A stretch of 64,000 nt of DNA from Telopea speciosissima (Eukaryota; Streptophyta; Magnoliopsida; Proteales; Proteaceae). This document shows positions 32,761-45,098 of the stretch, piece after piece. Location: the NCBI RefSeq assembly GCF_018873765.1, contig NC_057926.1, positions 36,006,946 to 36,070,945 on the forward strand. The letters are read 5' to 3'. The position numbers and the translations under genes were made by a program. The first letter of the stretch is position 1. Every line of letters starts with the position of its first letter. The notes under the pieces were generated by a model. That model had not been told where the DNA came from. It did no database searches and saw nothing but the letters and a program-made list of their open reading frames with translations.

Positions 32761-33246
32761 GAAGATATTGATCATTTATTCTTCAGTTGTCCTTTCTCAA
32801 TGAGTGTTTGGAAAGGGGTTCTCCATAATTGCAGCTCTTCCCATATTCTCTCCTCCTCCTCCTTTGTTGAAGAATGGAAGTGGATCATAAGGAATTTTAA
32901 AGGTCCCTCAATGTGCAACTTGGCAGTAAAGAGGGCTTTTTGTGCAACCGTATATCACTTCTGGTAGGGAGAGAAATTTAAGCAGGTGGACCTCCTCTTC
33001 CTGCACCAATGCCAAATTCGGAACTCCATTGCCTTTGATATCAGAACCAAGGTCAATTTCCTGCCACAGCCTCAGACACAATGAATCACCATATAGTTTC
33101 TTCTTGGGGTTTTCAGATTAGGCTTCTCTAAGTAGCCTTTTGTTGTATTGTTAGTTATTGTTTTTCTGGTTTCCCTCTTGGATGCTTCTTGTTATTCACC
33201 CACACAACCCCCCCCCCCCCCCCCAAAAAAAAAAAAAAAAAAAAAA
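32761..33246 (+). mobile_element. 5'-truncated LINE (end of zf-RVT region plus tail)
   Basis: The plus frame from 32761 reads EDIDHLFFSCPFSMSVWKGV, the typical HLFFxC end of a plant LINE zf-RVT domain, then VKRAFCATVYHFW before a stop where WRERN normally follows. The copy ends in a run of 17 C (33208-33224) followed by 22 A (33225-33246). Confidence 0.8.
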
Positions 33247-34886
33247 CCAATATCACCAGGATAGGAGATTTGGAAGGCTCATTCTGTCTCAAAAATGAAG
33301 AAACAGTATTGTACACTCTGTTTGCTTTGTGACATTCCTTCTCATGTTTGGGCAACATTTAGCATTAGAATTAGAATTTATGGCACTAAATTCGCCGCAA
33401 GAAATGTTTGTTTTGTTTTTATGTTAATTTTAGAATTCGTTTTCATTGAAACCCTTCTGTGAAGAATGTCACCATTTCATACCACCGATAGTGCACTTAG
33501 TTGTGGACTTGAATTCATTTCCTTCAATACCCTAGTTTATTCTTCAAAATAACCATCAATATCCTTTATCAGAATTTTAGCACCTCGGGCCCAATCGATC
33601 AGGATCTGTTTGGCATGGACAGGAGGTTTTTTTCTGTTCAGGGGATCAATTTAGCACAGATTTGATCTTAGAAGTTTCACCTTTCTCAGGATTACTGAAT
33701 TTTAGCTTCCTGACCATATCGTCTGAGTTTGAATTTCCAGAGGTTTTCAGACAGTCTAAGAGACACTGTATATGATGAGATAAGATTTGAGTTTTGAAAT
33801 CCTAATTTCAGTGTCTCTAGTCTTTTTTAATTGTTTGAAAACGGAGAGTATATAATGACCAAGGAGATGTAGGGATTCTATGTAGAGTAAATACAATCTT
33901 TCTGGGGGTTTGTTGATGAAACTGGAATGGTACATTTCTTCATCCTCTGCTTCTTTAAGTGAAAAATATTGCTTGATGGAAGGATTTGTAAGAAGTAAAT
34001 GGAAGCCGATTTCAAAGGATCAATGTTATAAATTCAGATTTTCAGTTTTAAATTCTCTATTTTTTACTTTGAAACCAATCTGATTGATTCTTGAAGTTCT
34101 AATAGTTCCATTTATGTAAGTAGTTCGTTTACCCAAAAAAAAAAAAAATTATGTAAGTAGTTAATTTTGTTTACCATCACAGGCACTCACTCTGGAATGG
34201 AAAACTGTAAATTCTAAAATGAAAAATTTTAACGTTTGATTTTTTTTTCTCTTATATAATGGCAGGAACTGATATGTGTTTTTCTAGGTATTGCCTGAAA
34301 AAATTTCTCCATACTCAGTATAAATTTATATGAAAATTGATGCACCTTTTATTCTCTTATTCAATTCCAGATGATTTTTCTCATCTTCACAAAGTCATTT
34401 GTTTGGCTTGCCAGTGCATTATAAAATCGAAACACAATAGGGGGGCTGGGTTCAGAAAGTCAGAGCAGTCTAGGATTTTTACAAATCCTAGTTGTTCACT
34501 GAACTTTTTTAAAATCAAGTATTCAGGTCATCATTGGTTGTTGAAGCATGGTTTTATAAGTCTCTGCTCTTCAGCACTCTAAGGTCTACTTCTTCGGTTG
34601 AGATTAAAATTTTTCTTTGGTCTGAAATTGCTAGGTTATTTATTGTATCCATCATCTTCTTAATCTTTAATAGAATGAAAGGATTTTGGTTTTGATTGGG
34701 ATTTTCAAGAATTCTATGATTGCTAGAATTTTCAAGTTGGACAGATAAGATGCCTTTGGATTGTGTTCTTCATGACAATGCTAGGTGAATAACCCTGTTT
34801 TCTGATGATTGTAAGTGAAGATAAACATTAGACTATAGCTTTCCTTTTCCAACTTCTCTACCATAGGAAAAGAACCTAATACACCT
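33247..34886. other. Anonymous AT-rich DNA
   Basis: No gene recognised. The frame at 34337-34582 has no domain. An A-run lies at about 34135-34148. Confidence 0.5.
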
Positions 34887-35050
34887 TGAGACACCTAATT
34901 TTGTCACCCCACGGCGAGGATGACACAAGGAGAATGCACATTCGATGACTCACTCTTGGAGAATTTCAGACCTAGGGAGGAAAATTACCAAAATTTCCTT
35001 TATGAATCTTTAATGAAAAATATTTTAAAAAATGAATTTTGACGTTGGGG
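34887..35050 (+). mobile_element. Fragment resembling the start of the Ogre-like LTR
   Basis: GAGACACCTAATTTTGTCAC, then cccacggcgaggatgacac and gatgactcactct, follows the same order as the LTR start at 57305 (TGTAGACACTGATTTTTGTC, gcgatgatgacaatgg, gatgacgcactct). It is diverged and short. Confidence 0.5.
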
Positions 35051-36363
35051 ATTAGTGTTGTTTGTTCCTTCGGATTGAACACTCCACGTTGGTGCGAGAA
35101 CGACGCGATGAACTTTCTAGTATGAAACATTCTTTATCCATTTGTCCTCGTAGTGGTTTAGCACGACTTCAATACTGTCCTACATCGACTTTTCAAGCCC
35201 CCAACTTAGAGTCCACTAACCATACCAAGGTAGGAGAAACACCGTCACACAATGATCATCCCTTATCAACCAATGATAGTTAATGAAAACAAAGCTTAAT
35301 TAAATGAAGGAAATAGAGAAAAAGCGAGAGTACACATACTAATTTTATAGTAGTTCGACACAACCTCAATAGTGTCTTACATCCACTCTCCAAGCCCCTG
35401 GCTTGGAATTCACTAATCCATTCTCCTTACCAAGAAAGGAGAAACACCCTCACATAATGATCACCCTATATCAACCAATGATAGTTTTTCAGAATCTATC
35501 AACCTTTCACAAGATCACCATTGTGATAAACCACTCTCCATGCTAGGAATGAGAAACATCTGACAATGATCATCACTATCATCAAAAAATTGTAAACAGA
35601 TGGCTTACTAGCCAAAAACAAAATACCTCTTTCATATGTAGATATACAAAGATGACGCAATCGATCTCCTTTGCTCAAAGGCTTCTTTCACAAGTTCATA
35701 TGATTTTTCAAATTAAGTTCACTTGGGCTGTGGAATATTTAAGTTTTTGCCCAATAGAGTTTCCCAACACTTTTTTCAAAAGTCTCTTTTCCAAATTCAG
35801 CTCTCCTCTATTTATAGAAGAGGAATCCTATAGTCATTTTTCTGGTCATTATACTCTTTAATGGACTAATGTTTCAAACACCGATAGACAGTTAACTAGA
35901 GCCACTCAGCCACTATCATATAGACTGAATTTGAACACCTCTTGGACTCCACCGGTCGATAGTCCAGTTGGTTGCCATATCGACTATCTGCATAATGGTG
36001 TTCTCCATAACTAGTGGTGCCTATTCCGGTCGACCACTTAATCTTGCATCCGGTCAGCCGCTTAATCAAATACCAGTGTCATTTGGGCTTTTAACCGACA
36101 TAAGCACAAATCACTTTGACTAATCTTCCAGTTGATTCGTAAACCATGCCAAGTGAACCAATATAAGGTTCAATCAGGTTATCAAAGGGCTAAGTCAAGA
36201 TTCATGATAAGTTTCAACCATTAGGATCCATTTTGGCTTAGTCAGACTACACTAATTACCACCTATCTTAGGTATTCCAATTTAGGTCATTCGGTGGTTA
36301 AATGAACTTTGAGCACTTGGGATCATTACATCCTAGGATCATCTAGGAAATAATATAATAAAA
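35051..36363. repeat. Degenerate repeat-derived DNA
   Basis: A roughly 90-bp block (tccaagcccc, agaaacacc, aatgatca, caaccaatgatagtt) occurs at about 35175-35280 and again at about 35360-35490. It looks like an old retroelement LTR or leader, but no ends or coding sequence are identifiable. Confidence 0.45.
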
Positions 36364-36495
36364 ACATATCCTAAGAATACATTCAAACAAAATAAGATCT
36401 TCGAATCTTGGTTTGAATTACTTGAATCTACATATCCTAAGAATACATTCAAACAAAATAAGATCTTCCAATCTTGGTTTGAATTACTTGAATCC
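36364..36495. repeat. 66-bp tandem duplication
   Basis: 36364-36429 is repeated directly at 36430-36495 with only a couple of differences (unit start acatatcctaagaatacatt), indicating a recent local duplication. Confidence 0.9.
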
Positions 36496-37739
36496 TCACG
36501 GATGACTTGACTTGATCTTTAAGTTTATGCTCCATCACTCGATGATAAAGTCTCTTGAGTAACTAGATATCTCTCGTTTGATGTTCTTAGCTCAAGGGCA
36601 CACATCTTCAATGTTTGGATCCTGATTACTCATTATAGTGCTTGGAAGAACAGATAGATTTTTCATACGTAAATATATTATAAGCACCAAAACATATAAA
36701 CCATTACATTCATGGATTTTTTATTTTAAATGCATGGATTGTTCACTCAACAACCACTTTCCCCAATAATCACTTAAACCTAAGGCATAATAGTTAGACA
36801 TTCATATAACAACATAACCAGGGATGTGTCCTGACCTTTGTGCATAATAATCTTGCAAATTTGGAATTCTTCTTTCTGAATAGTGAAAAATCAGGTTAAG
36901 CCAGTCACACTGCTGCGGAGTTTTTCCTACTTTTTGGTTTTCTCTATCACCAAAATCCCGAATGTTTTTCTGTGTGATATGTTTCATGATTGATCATCTG
37001 TATGTTTGTGTTCGTTTAGTTTGGAGGTACTTAGTTTGAGATTGTAGCCAAAGCAACTAGAAAAAAAGAACGTTCGTGTTTCAGTAACAATGCATGGTGC
37101 ACAATTTCGCTTAAGTCCATAAAGGTTAGTAGCTTCTTGTTGTTGTGTTGTACTTTCATCAATCATTCTCCTTTAATACAGTCACCATATTCTTGTAGGA
37201 CCTGATGAACATTATGTCCGGATTCAGATCTCTCCTTTTCTTTTGAGGAGTTTTCACCAACATATATTCATTTTCTTGAGCTTACCTTCTATGCCAAAAA
37301 AGGATTGTTTATCGTATCTCAAATTGTCTTGCTAAATATTCGATTTAGAGAATATAACCAAGATTGTTTAGGCACAATTGAAACAACATAATGTTGGGAT
37401 GGTGTTTATTACATTGAATTTCAATTTTAACATTCCATTATTAGATCCACATAACCCTTGTATGCTCTGCTTTAGGCACAAATCCAAATCTCAAGGTCCT
37501 CATAGCATCAGAATGTACAAGTCTCAAAATCATTCCCTTTTTTATGAACTAAAAATTACTAATTAATCAAAACAGTAATATCAAATCCATGGTCATAATC
37601 TCCTTGTGTTTCTTAATTCTAGCTCTTTTAGCCAACCTATATGGGCTACAAAAACCCACAATCTATCTTGTTTCATAATATTTACAAAATCAAAAGATTA
37701 ACAAGAATGTTAATACAAAATCAAAAGATTAACAAGAAT
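36496..37739. other. Anonymous AT-rich DNA
   Basis: No gene recognised. A short direct repeat (aaaatcaaaagattaacaag) is doubled at about 37687-37745. Confidence 0.5.
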
Positions 37740-38062
37740 GTTAATATCATTAAGAATAGAAAACAGTTTCCATGACCATTGAGAAGCTCTGCATTGATAT
37801 AATCAAGCAATCATAATCAGTCCAAACATCTATGATTGTATTTCCTAATAACTTTGCTCTGTGTAGTCCTTGGTGTAGTCCTCTTGCTTTTGCCTCCTGT
37901 CCGCATCCTGCATATCCAAAGTCTATAGATGCCAACACAAATTCTTGTCAAACACTATGACAAAAGCCCAACTAGCTTCACATGAATCTTTGGCACTTGG
38001 GTACCTTTCCTGACTGTCCCCTTCGCAACACTTCCTTGATGGTTCTTTCAGTGGTCGGTCCT
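37740..38062 (-). pseudogene. LINE RNase H remnant
   Basis: On the minus strand, SWAFVIVFDKN, CGQEAKARGLHQGLHRAKLL and DVWTDYDCLI follow the plant LINE RNase H pattern (xxEAxAxxxGLxxAxxLG, then a D near the second strand). The fragment is interrupted and has no flanking RT. Confidence 0.6.
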
Positions 38063-38070
38063 AAACAAAG

Positions 38071-39738
38071 TGATAAACTTAGGTTGACACTGAGAGGGGG
38101 GTGAATCAGGGTCACCAAAAACTTTCTTCCAATCTCTAATAGTTATCGCACTAGAGATGTTTTCTCAATCACAATTCAAAATTGGCCGGGGCAGCCCCGT
38201 AATTATCAATCACACACAGACACGTCCACACACACACACCACAACGTGGTTGGGTCTACGCAGTGTCCGTCCACCCGCACAACACACACTTCAAATATAT
38301 GTTGAAAAATAAATGCAAGACAGACACGGATATACGTGGTTCGGCCAGAATGCCTACGTCCACGGAGGAATACCCGTATAGGGTTTCGTATTCCCTTAAT
38401 ACACTACTCAAATTTTGTTGGCTACAACCACCCGGAACTCCCAATCCTCGCTTCAGTTTGTGCAACCACACAAACGAGGGCAACTACCTCAATCTCTCGT
38501 GCAAGCCCCACTTGACAGAGTTACAATAATTAATTGCAAATAACAGAACTAAATCCCCAATACAATATCCAATATTGGCTTACAATCAAACTAGGTTTTT
38601 TTCAACTACACATGCAACCTAGAAACTCACAATGGAGATTTACAATCGAAGATTATCTCTTGTAGAGTAATCCAACAATCATGAAGCCTCTGACGCATAG
38701 AAATCAAGTTTGTGTACGCTCCACTGCTCAAATCATCTTCAATACGGAGCCATCGAGCATAAACCAGTGATGTCATCGATTTTCTGTGCTCAAACGGTTC
38801 TGCAACTCATTCCAATGGATTCCTCTCGAAAACTCACCCAATTTCAAAAAATATTTCGTCCCATTTGGACTTTGGATGACCAAGATATGGCTTTCCAAAG
38901 TTGGATGCTCCAAAACGGGTAACCAGTGGCAGAATCGTAAATAACTAGATTCTTCGTGACAAAACCATGCGTAACGAGGACACATGTCAAAGAAATTCAC
39001 AAAGCTATCAACGTTAAAAATAGGAGGTGATGTCATGCTGATGTCACACTCTACTACCAAATCCCTTATTTCCTTTCTCTCTCCCTTCTTTTTTAAAAAG
39101 AATCTTGCATCAATCCATGGCGTCCAAGAAGAATCTTGCACTAGATGCCGATCCGACGCCTGTGGTGATTCTGGAACTTTAACAAAACAATGGAAAACCT
39201 CTGTCTCCAGTAGCACTTAAAAAAAAACGACAAAAAAATTTGGCTAAGTATAAAACTTTTTGCCTATTCTAGATTTGCTCCGTTTTTGCGCATCAACGCG
39301 GAAACAACTGTAACTTTCTCGTCCGATACTGAAATGATGCGAGACTAGTTGCATTGGAACCATGACTCGACGAACTTAATTTCTCATGGGGACTTCTTTG
39401 CCCAGTTCAGCCATTAAGGCTTCCATAAATAGCTTCAAAGGTGACCCCATTGCGCGATTCTATGAAATCACAGCTTTTGATGTACAAAACCTTCACCTGC
39501 TGCTTCGACCCTTTGCCAAACACTTTTAGTGACCCAAAATACTGTCAATATACATCCTCTATGCTTGGATGTCACTATAACCCTGCCAAATGATCAAATT
39601 GCCATTGACACTGTGTAGAAGCCTGTTTGACCAATTCAACTCTTCCAACTCACCAAAAACCATTGCTGCATCATCAAAATATCTAGAAACGTTGCCAACA
39701 ATGACAACACAACTTTAAAATGCTCCAATTTCCCAACA
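38071..39738 (-). repeat. 3' LTR of the copia element
   Basis: TGATAAACTTAGG...TTTCCCAACA. It matches the other LTR over its full length with scattered substitutions. The inner edge is followed by a polypurine tract that on the element strand reads AAAAGGGGAGAT. Confidence 0.95.
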
Positions 39739-39936
39739 ATCTCCCCTTTTGGAATTGTTGGCAACCCACATCCATATAACACCAAATAGCGAGGCACTGA
39801 CATACTCTGAGTTGTAGAGTTGTACACACAGATTCTTATTCTTCTCCCCCTTTGACAACAAATACAAAGGGTGACTCCTCCTGCATGGCATCTCCCCCTA
39901 TGCCCGTACATACACTCCCCCCTGCACCTATACCAC

Positions 39937-40497
39937 TTACTGTGCCTGTGGATTGCAAATTCCAAGTTTTTCTCGCAACCTGTCAAATGTCTCCTTAGGG
40001 AGCGGTTTGGTGAATATGTCGGCTACCTGATCCTCAGTAGGAACAAACTCAAGTCTCACCTCATTGGTGCCGACCTTCTCCTTCAAAAAATGATACCTGA
40101 TGTCAATGTGTTTGGTCCTGGAATGCTGCACAGGGTTCTTTGAAATGTTGATGGTGCTCATGTTGTCGCACATAATAGCAACTAGCTCATCACTTTCAAT
40201 GCCAAAATCAGCTATTTGCCTTTTCATCCATATAACTTGAGTGCAACTGGCTGCTGCTAATATATATTCGGCCTCTGCTGTCGACAATGAAACAGACTCT
40301 TGTTTCTTACTATGCCATGCCACCAAGCTTTTGCCCAAATAAAAAGCACCGCCACTAGTGCTTTTTCTGTCATCAATATTACCGGCCCAATCTACATCTG
40401 AAAACGCAGTAAGTGTGAAGTGGTCTGTCCTTGGGTACCATAACCCATAATCCATTGTACCTTTCAAGTACCTAAAAATCTGTTTCAATGCCAACAA
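39937..40497 (-). pseudogene. Copia RNase H domain
   Basis: The frame reads SDVDWAGNIDDRKSTSGGAF, VAWHSKKQESVSLSTAEAEY, MCDNMSTINISKNPV and ADIFTKPLP, the canonical copia RNase H series. It is open over 186 codons but out of frame with the upstream RT. Confidence 0.93.
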
Positions 40498-41494
40498 GTG
40501 TGTCTCCTTGGGATTTGCCTAAAACCTGGCCACTAAACAAACTGATTGTAAGATATTTGGTCTCGATGCTGTCAAATACTAGACTGCCTATCATTGACTT
40601 GTATAAAGTCTAATCCACCAAAAGTGATTCATCCGTCGAACTCAGCTTGCATCCTTCAACCATTGGGGTACCCACCGGTTTACTGTCCTCCATGTTGAAT
40701 TTTTTGAACATCTCCTTTACGTATTTCACCTGTGAAATGAAGATGCCATTTTTCTTCTGGTTCACCTACAAACTCAAAAAGTAGGATAACTCTCCTAACA
40801 TGGACATCTCAAATTCGATCTTCATCCTCTCTGCAAATTGCTTACACACCTCATCACTATGTCCACCAAAAATTATGTCATCGACATAAACCACAACCAC
40901 CAGTTGACGACTATGCTCTGTCATAACATATAGGTTGCTATCAACCATGCCTTTCCGTAGTCCCAACTGATGTAAGTAGGTTTAAAGTCTGGAGTACCAG
41001 GCTCTTGGAGCTTGTTTCAAGCCATAGAGAGCCTTTTTCAATCTATAAACCATATATGGATCCTCACAAATCTGAAAGCCATCTAGTTGCTCGATGTACA
41101 CCTCTTCTTCAAGATTGCCATTTAAGATCGTTGACTTTACGTCCATCTGATAAACCTTGAACCCCTTGTGCACTGCCAACGCCAAGAACATCTGTATGGA
41201 TTCCAATCTTGCTACCGATGCAAATGTCTCATCAAAGTCTATCTCCTCTACCTGAGCGTAACCCTTGCACACAAGTCTGGCTTTGTTTCTAACCACCTGG
41301 CCATCTTCATTCAACTTGTTTCTGAAGACCCACTTGGTACCGATGATGTTTTTATCTGTTGATCTGGGGACTAGCTCCCATGTATTGTTCTTCTCTATTT
41401 GGTCCAGTTCTTCATTCATTGCCTTGACCCAATTCTCATCTCTTCTTGCCTCATCAACTGTCTTGGGCTCAACTTGTGACAACAAAGAAAACAT
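40498..41494 (-). pseudogene. Copia reverse transcriptase (broken)
   Basis: 41494-40982 carries [34 protein letters not shown] and [19 protein letters not shown], then [13 protein letters not shown]. It stops at 40982, and the YVDD catalytic motif follows in 40966-40766 (VVVYVDDIIFGG). The remainder, up to 40498, is interrupted. Confidence 0.93.
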
Positions 41495-41551
41495 TTGTTT
41501 GGGCTTCTTTATTTTCCTTGTTTGAATTCCAGCACTTGGGTCACCAATGAT

Positions 41552-42490
41552 TTATTGGGGAGGATGGTTCTTCTGTATTAGGGTGTCCTTAGGTCTGCCA
41601 TCTCTCTCTGTCACTGTTTCAGTATCATGAATATATGTATCTGCATCATCATCATTCTTCTGAACTTCCACAACTTCATCATCCACAATTGTATCATCAT
41701 CACACTCTTCAAAAGCTTGCTCTTCTGACTCTACTGGTTTAGAGTGGGGAAATTGTTCGTCAACTCTTACATCTGAACTCTCTACAACCTTCCCCAATCT
41801 TTTATTGAAGCATCTGTAGGCCTTGCTTTTTGAAGAATACCCATAGGAAATTCCTTCGTCCGCTCTATCGTCGAACTTTCCAAGATTATCTTCCTTTCTC
41901 TTGATGAAGCATCTAGACCCAAATACCCTAAGGTATTTCACTGTGGCTCTCCTTCCATACCATAGCTTGTATGGCGTCTTGGATTCATTTGGTCTAAGTA
42001 GGCACCTGTTCTGGATGTGTACTGCAGAAAAAATTGCTTCTTTCCAAAATCTCGTAGCAACATTATTTTTAGTCAACATTGCCCTTGCCATATCTTGAAC
42101 GGTCCTGTTCTTCCTTTCCACTACCCCATTTTGTTGAGGGGTACGAGCTGCAGAATGCTGAATACTGATCCCATGTTCATGACAGAAATTGAAAAATAAA
42201 TTCCAAGTAAACTCCTTGCCTTGGTTAAATCTGAGGCACTTAATTGTCCTTCTTGTTTCATTTTCCACTCTATTCTTAAAAATCTTGAAACGCTCTAAGG
42301 CCTCTGTTTTGTCCTTCAGAAACATGGCACAACTCATCCTTGTACATTCATCTATGAATAGAATGAAGTACCTTTCACCTCCAATTGCTTCAGTTCTCAT
42401 GGGTCCACATAGATCCGTATGGATCAAGTCCAAAGGCTTACTTGTATGTGGCCCTAGTTTGCTTTCCTTTCTGACATGGTGCACAAACAT
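41552..42490 (-). pseudogene. Copia integrase with altered active site
   Basis: The first catalytic Asp lies in LIHTDLCGP and the Glu in PQQNGVVERKN. The usual SDxGGEF segment reads FNQGKEF, so the second catalytic Asp is Asn (codon at 42224-42226, a G-to-A change) and integration activity should be lost. The C-terminal part is acidic (41640-41760). Confidence 0.92.
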
Positions 42491-43022
42491 GGTATGTTGG
42501 AGACTTGATTTTGGGTAGATCTCTAACTACCTTTTTCTTACTCAATTTAGCTAAATTCTTGAAGCTGATGTGTCCCAATCTCCTATACCATAACAAGTTT
42601 TCATCTTCATGTCCCAACATACATCTATCTTCATGTGCTTCTGAAAGTGTATATAGATTGTCTGCAGTTCTTCTTCCTCGTGCCACAGTCTTTCCATTTT
42701 TTATCTTCTTGATCACACAACCCTCCTTGGTGAACAAGACTTGATTTCCACTGTCACAAATTTGGCTCACACTGAGTAGGTTGTGCTTCAGACCGCTAAC
42801 ATATAGGATATTGTTTGTCTTGACATTTCTTGTATCCAGCTTCACTGTGCCTCTGCCTTCTATCTTTGCCCCATCATTGTTTCCAAACCTGACAGAACCA
42901 CCCTCAACTGAATCAAGACTTAGAAATATTCCCTTGTCACCTATCATGTGAGTCGAGCAACCACTGTCAAGAATCCACGGTGATGGTCTGCTATGTGACT
43001 TGAAAGCTGTCTGAATAATCAA
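42438..43022 (-). pseudogene. Copia protease and GAG-pre-integrase region
   Basis: WILDSGCSTHM is the copia aspartic-protease motif (DSG). The pre-integrase zinc-binding segment has LLWYRRLGHISFKNLAKL and VCAPCQKGKQTR. It overlaps the integrase frame, from which it is separated by a frameshift. Confidence 0.92.
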
Positions 43023-43179
43023 TGATTCACAAGTCCCTTTCTATCTCTTCTCAACCCATACTTGCCTTATGCCTTTACGGTAATAGGTTCTCTTACCTTT
43101 TGTTTCGACCTTGCTTGGGTGGATGATTATCATTATGTATTCTTCTTGGCTGCCTTTGGGATGAAAGTATAGTCATGCA

Positions 43180-43340
43180 GTTTCTGGCAATGTGTCCCAT
43201 CCTGTGACATCTGTAACACTCCACCCTCTGTTCTGCCAAGGGAGCAAACCTGTTCCTACATGTTAACTCTGTAAGCTTGGACTGTCTTTTACAATCTGTT
43301 ATTTTGTGCCCATAACTATTGCATCCATAGCAATACCCTC
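43180..43340 (-). pseudogene. Two tandem CCHC zinc knuckles between coiled coil and protease
   Basis: On the minus strand, CYGCNSYGHKITDC and, further on, CYRCHRMGHIARNC are both intact C-x2-C-x4-H-x4-C knuckles. They lie between the coiled-coil frame and the protease and were probably part of the gag-pol protein. Confidence 0.8.
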
Positions 43341-43353
43341 TGAAGCTATGTTG

Positions 43354-44037
43354 CTACCAAGAACCTCTTGCCTTCTGATAATTGACTGAAGTAAACCCAT
43401 CTTTGTCAACTGTCCTCTTAGCAACCTTTTTAACATGTGAGCCCCTCTGTTTCTCCTTAACAAATCTTACCGGGTTTCCTGCAGTTCCTGTGCCTTTGGT
43501 CTTCACTGCTCCAGAAGATCCTTCTTTCACATATCCTAAGCCAATCTTCAAATTTAAAGGCCTCTGAAGGCTAAGGATCTCATCTAACACATTTTCATTT
43601 GACTTTCTAGATGATGAAATATCCACTCCAGTTGGTTGAGACAAAACTTCCTTGCCTTTGGATTTCAAAATGTTAACTGGAGGAGATGATGTAATTTCTT
43701 CTTGTAAGTTCATCTTCTGTATCTCTTCCAATTCAATCTTCAATATCTTCAATTTCTCTTCAAGGACAGTGCACTCCTCTACGTTGGATGATAGATTGAT
43801 ACTCAACTCATCAGTGATCTTGGTCATCTCTTCAACAGTAATGTTTAATTGGCTGACCTGCTCTTCCTTCTCCACAAGCTGACTCTGTAAGGTTTTTATC
43901 TTCTTTTTGGCACTCTTGAGATTAGTTAAAGCAGAATACAACTCTGCTTGCAGGTCATACTCAGCTTCATGTTCTTCCTCTTCTTTAGACTCATAAGTAG
44001 CCTTGTGTTGCACACTGTCTTCAAGTATCATAAACAA
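43354..44037 (-). pseudogene. Copia gag C-terminal region: long coiled coil
   Basis: 227 open codons. Residues of about 20-115 form a Glu/Lys/Leu heptad-rich coiled coil (SAKKKIKTLQSQLVEKEEQV), followed by a basic, low-complexity tail. The frame differs from gag proper, with the frameshift near 44030-44120. Confidence 0.8.
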
Positions 44038-45026
44038 AGTCTCAAATGACTCATCATTATCTTCTGATGACTCATCTGAAGAAAACTTGCACTTCTTTGA
44101 GATGAGACTTTTCTTCTTGAAATTCCCTTTCTAGGAATGAACTTCTTTTTCCCTTTCTTGAACCTGCTCTCTTGAGTATCTTCATCATCAGAATCTATAA
44201 CCTTGCCTTTCTTGGGACACTTTGAAGCAAAGTTCCCAATTCCACCACAGTCAAAACATTTCAAGGGAAGTTTTCCCTTGTATTTGCCTCCGCCTCTCTT
44301 GAGCTTTCTAGCCAAGTAGGCAATTAACTCATCATTAGAATCCTCATCTTCAATATCTTCCTTGATTTTTAGTTTCTTCATGGTTTTAAATGCGGCTTCC
44401 TTCTCTGTTGGTTTGGACTTGACCATTCTCATCTCATAAGCCGTTAAAGTTCTATGCAACTCATCCATGTTCAAGGTGTTCAAATTTTTTGACTCTTCTA
44501 TTGCAGACACCTTCAGGTTGTATAATTTAGGTAAAGATCTCAATATTTTCTTCACTACTATTGCATCCTTCAATTCTTCACCTAACCCTCTAATGGAGTT
44601 GATGATTTCGTTTACCTTGCTCATGAACTGTTCAACTGTCTCTGCCTGAGTCATCTTCAACCCTTCAAACAAGTTCCTGTGGTGTTGTAGCTTTGCCTCT
44701 CTAATTTTATTATCTCCTTCATGGACATTTTTAAGTTTATCCCAAATCTCCTTTGATGTTGTGCAACCGACCACTCTAGCAAATTCGTTGTTCACCAGGG
44801 AGCCTAGAAGTGCATTTACTGCCTTAGCATCGTCTTCGCACTTCTTCATCTCTGTTGTCTTTGTGATGTCTGTAATAGGGGGTGTGTAACCGTTCTTCAC
44901 TGCTAGCTAGACTCCATAACCTAAATACTTCAGATAAGCCTCCATTCCGATCTTCCAAAAATTGTAATTTGACCCATCAAAAATTGGAATTTTTCCATGC
45001 ATGCTTCTTCCTTTACTAGATGCCAT
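44028..45026 (-). pseudogene. Copia gag (UBN2-type) with degenerate zinc knuckle
   Basis: The ATG is at 45024-45026, giving MASSKGRSMHGK and IPIFDGSNYNFWKIGMEAYL, as expected for copia gag. TAG at 44907 replaces a Trp codon. The UBN2-type core follows (NEFARVVGCTTSKEIWDKL, QAETVEQFMSKVNEIINSIR). The zinc knuckle at about 44215-44262 reads CFDCGGIGNFASKC: the zinc-binding His is replaced by Asn. Confidence 0.9.
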
Positions 45027-45078
45027 TGTCAACCAAGCTTAGATCGAACCTGAAACTGTTAAGCTTCCTCTCTACGGT

Positions 45079-45096
45079 AACCAAGCTCTGATGCCA
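45079..45096 (-). promoter_or_regulatory. Primer-binding site of the copia element
   Basis: The element strand reads TGGCATCAGAGCTTGGTT two bases inside the 5' LTR. It matches the usual initiator-tRNA-Met site TGGTATCAGAGC with one mismatch. Confidence 0.85.
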
Positions 45097-45098
45097 AT

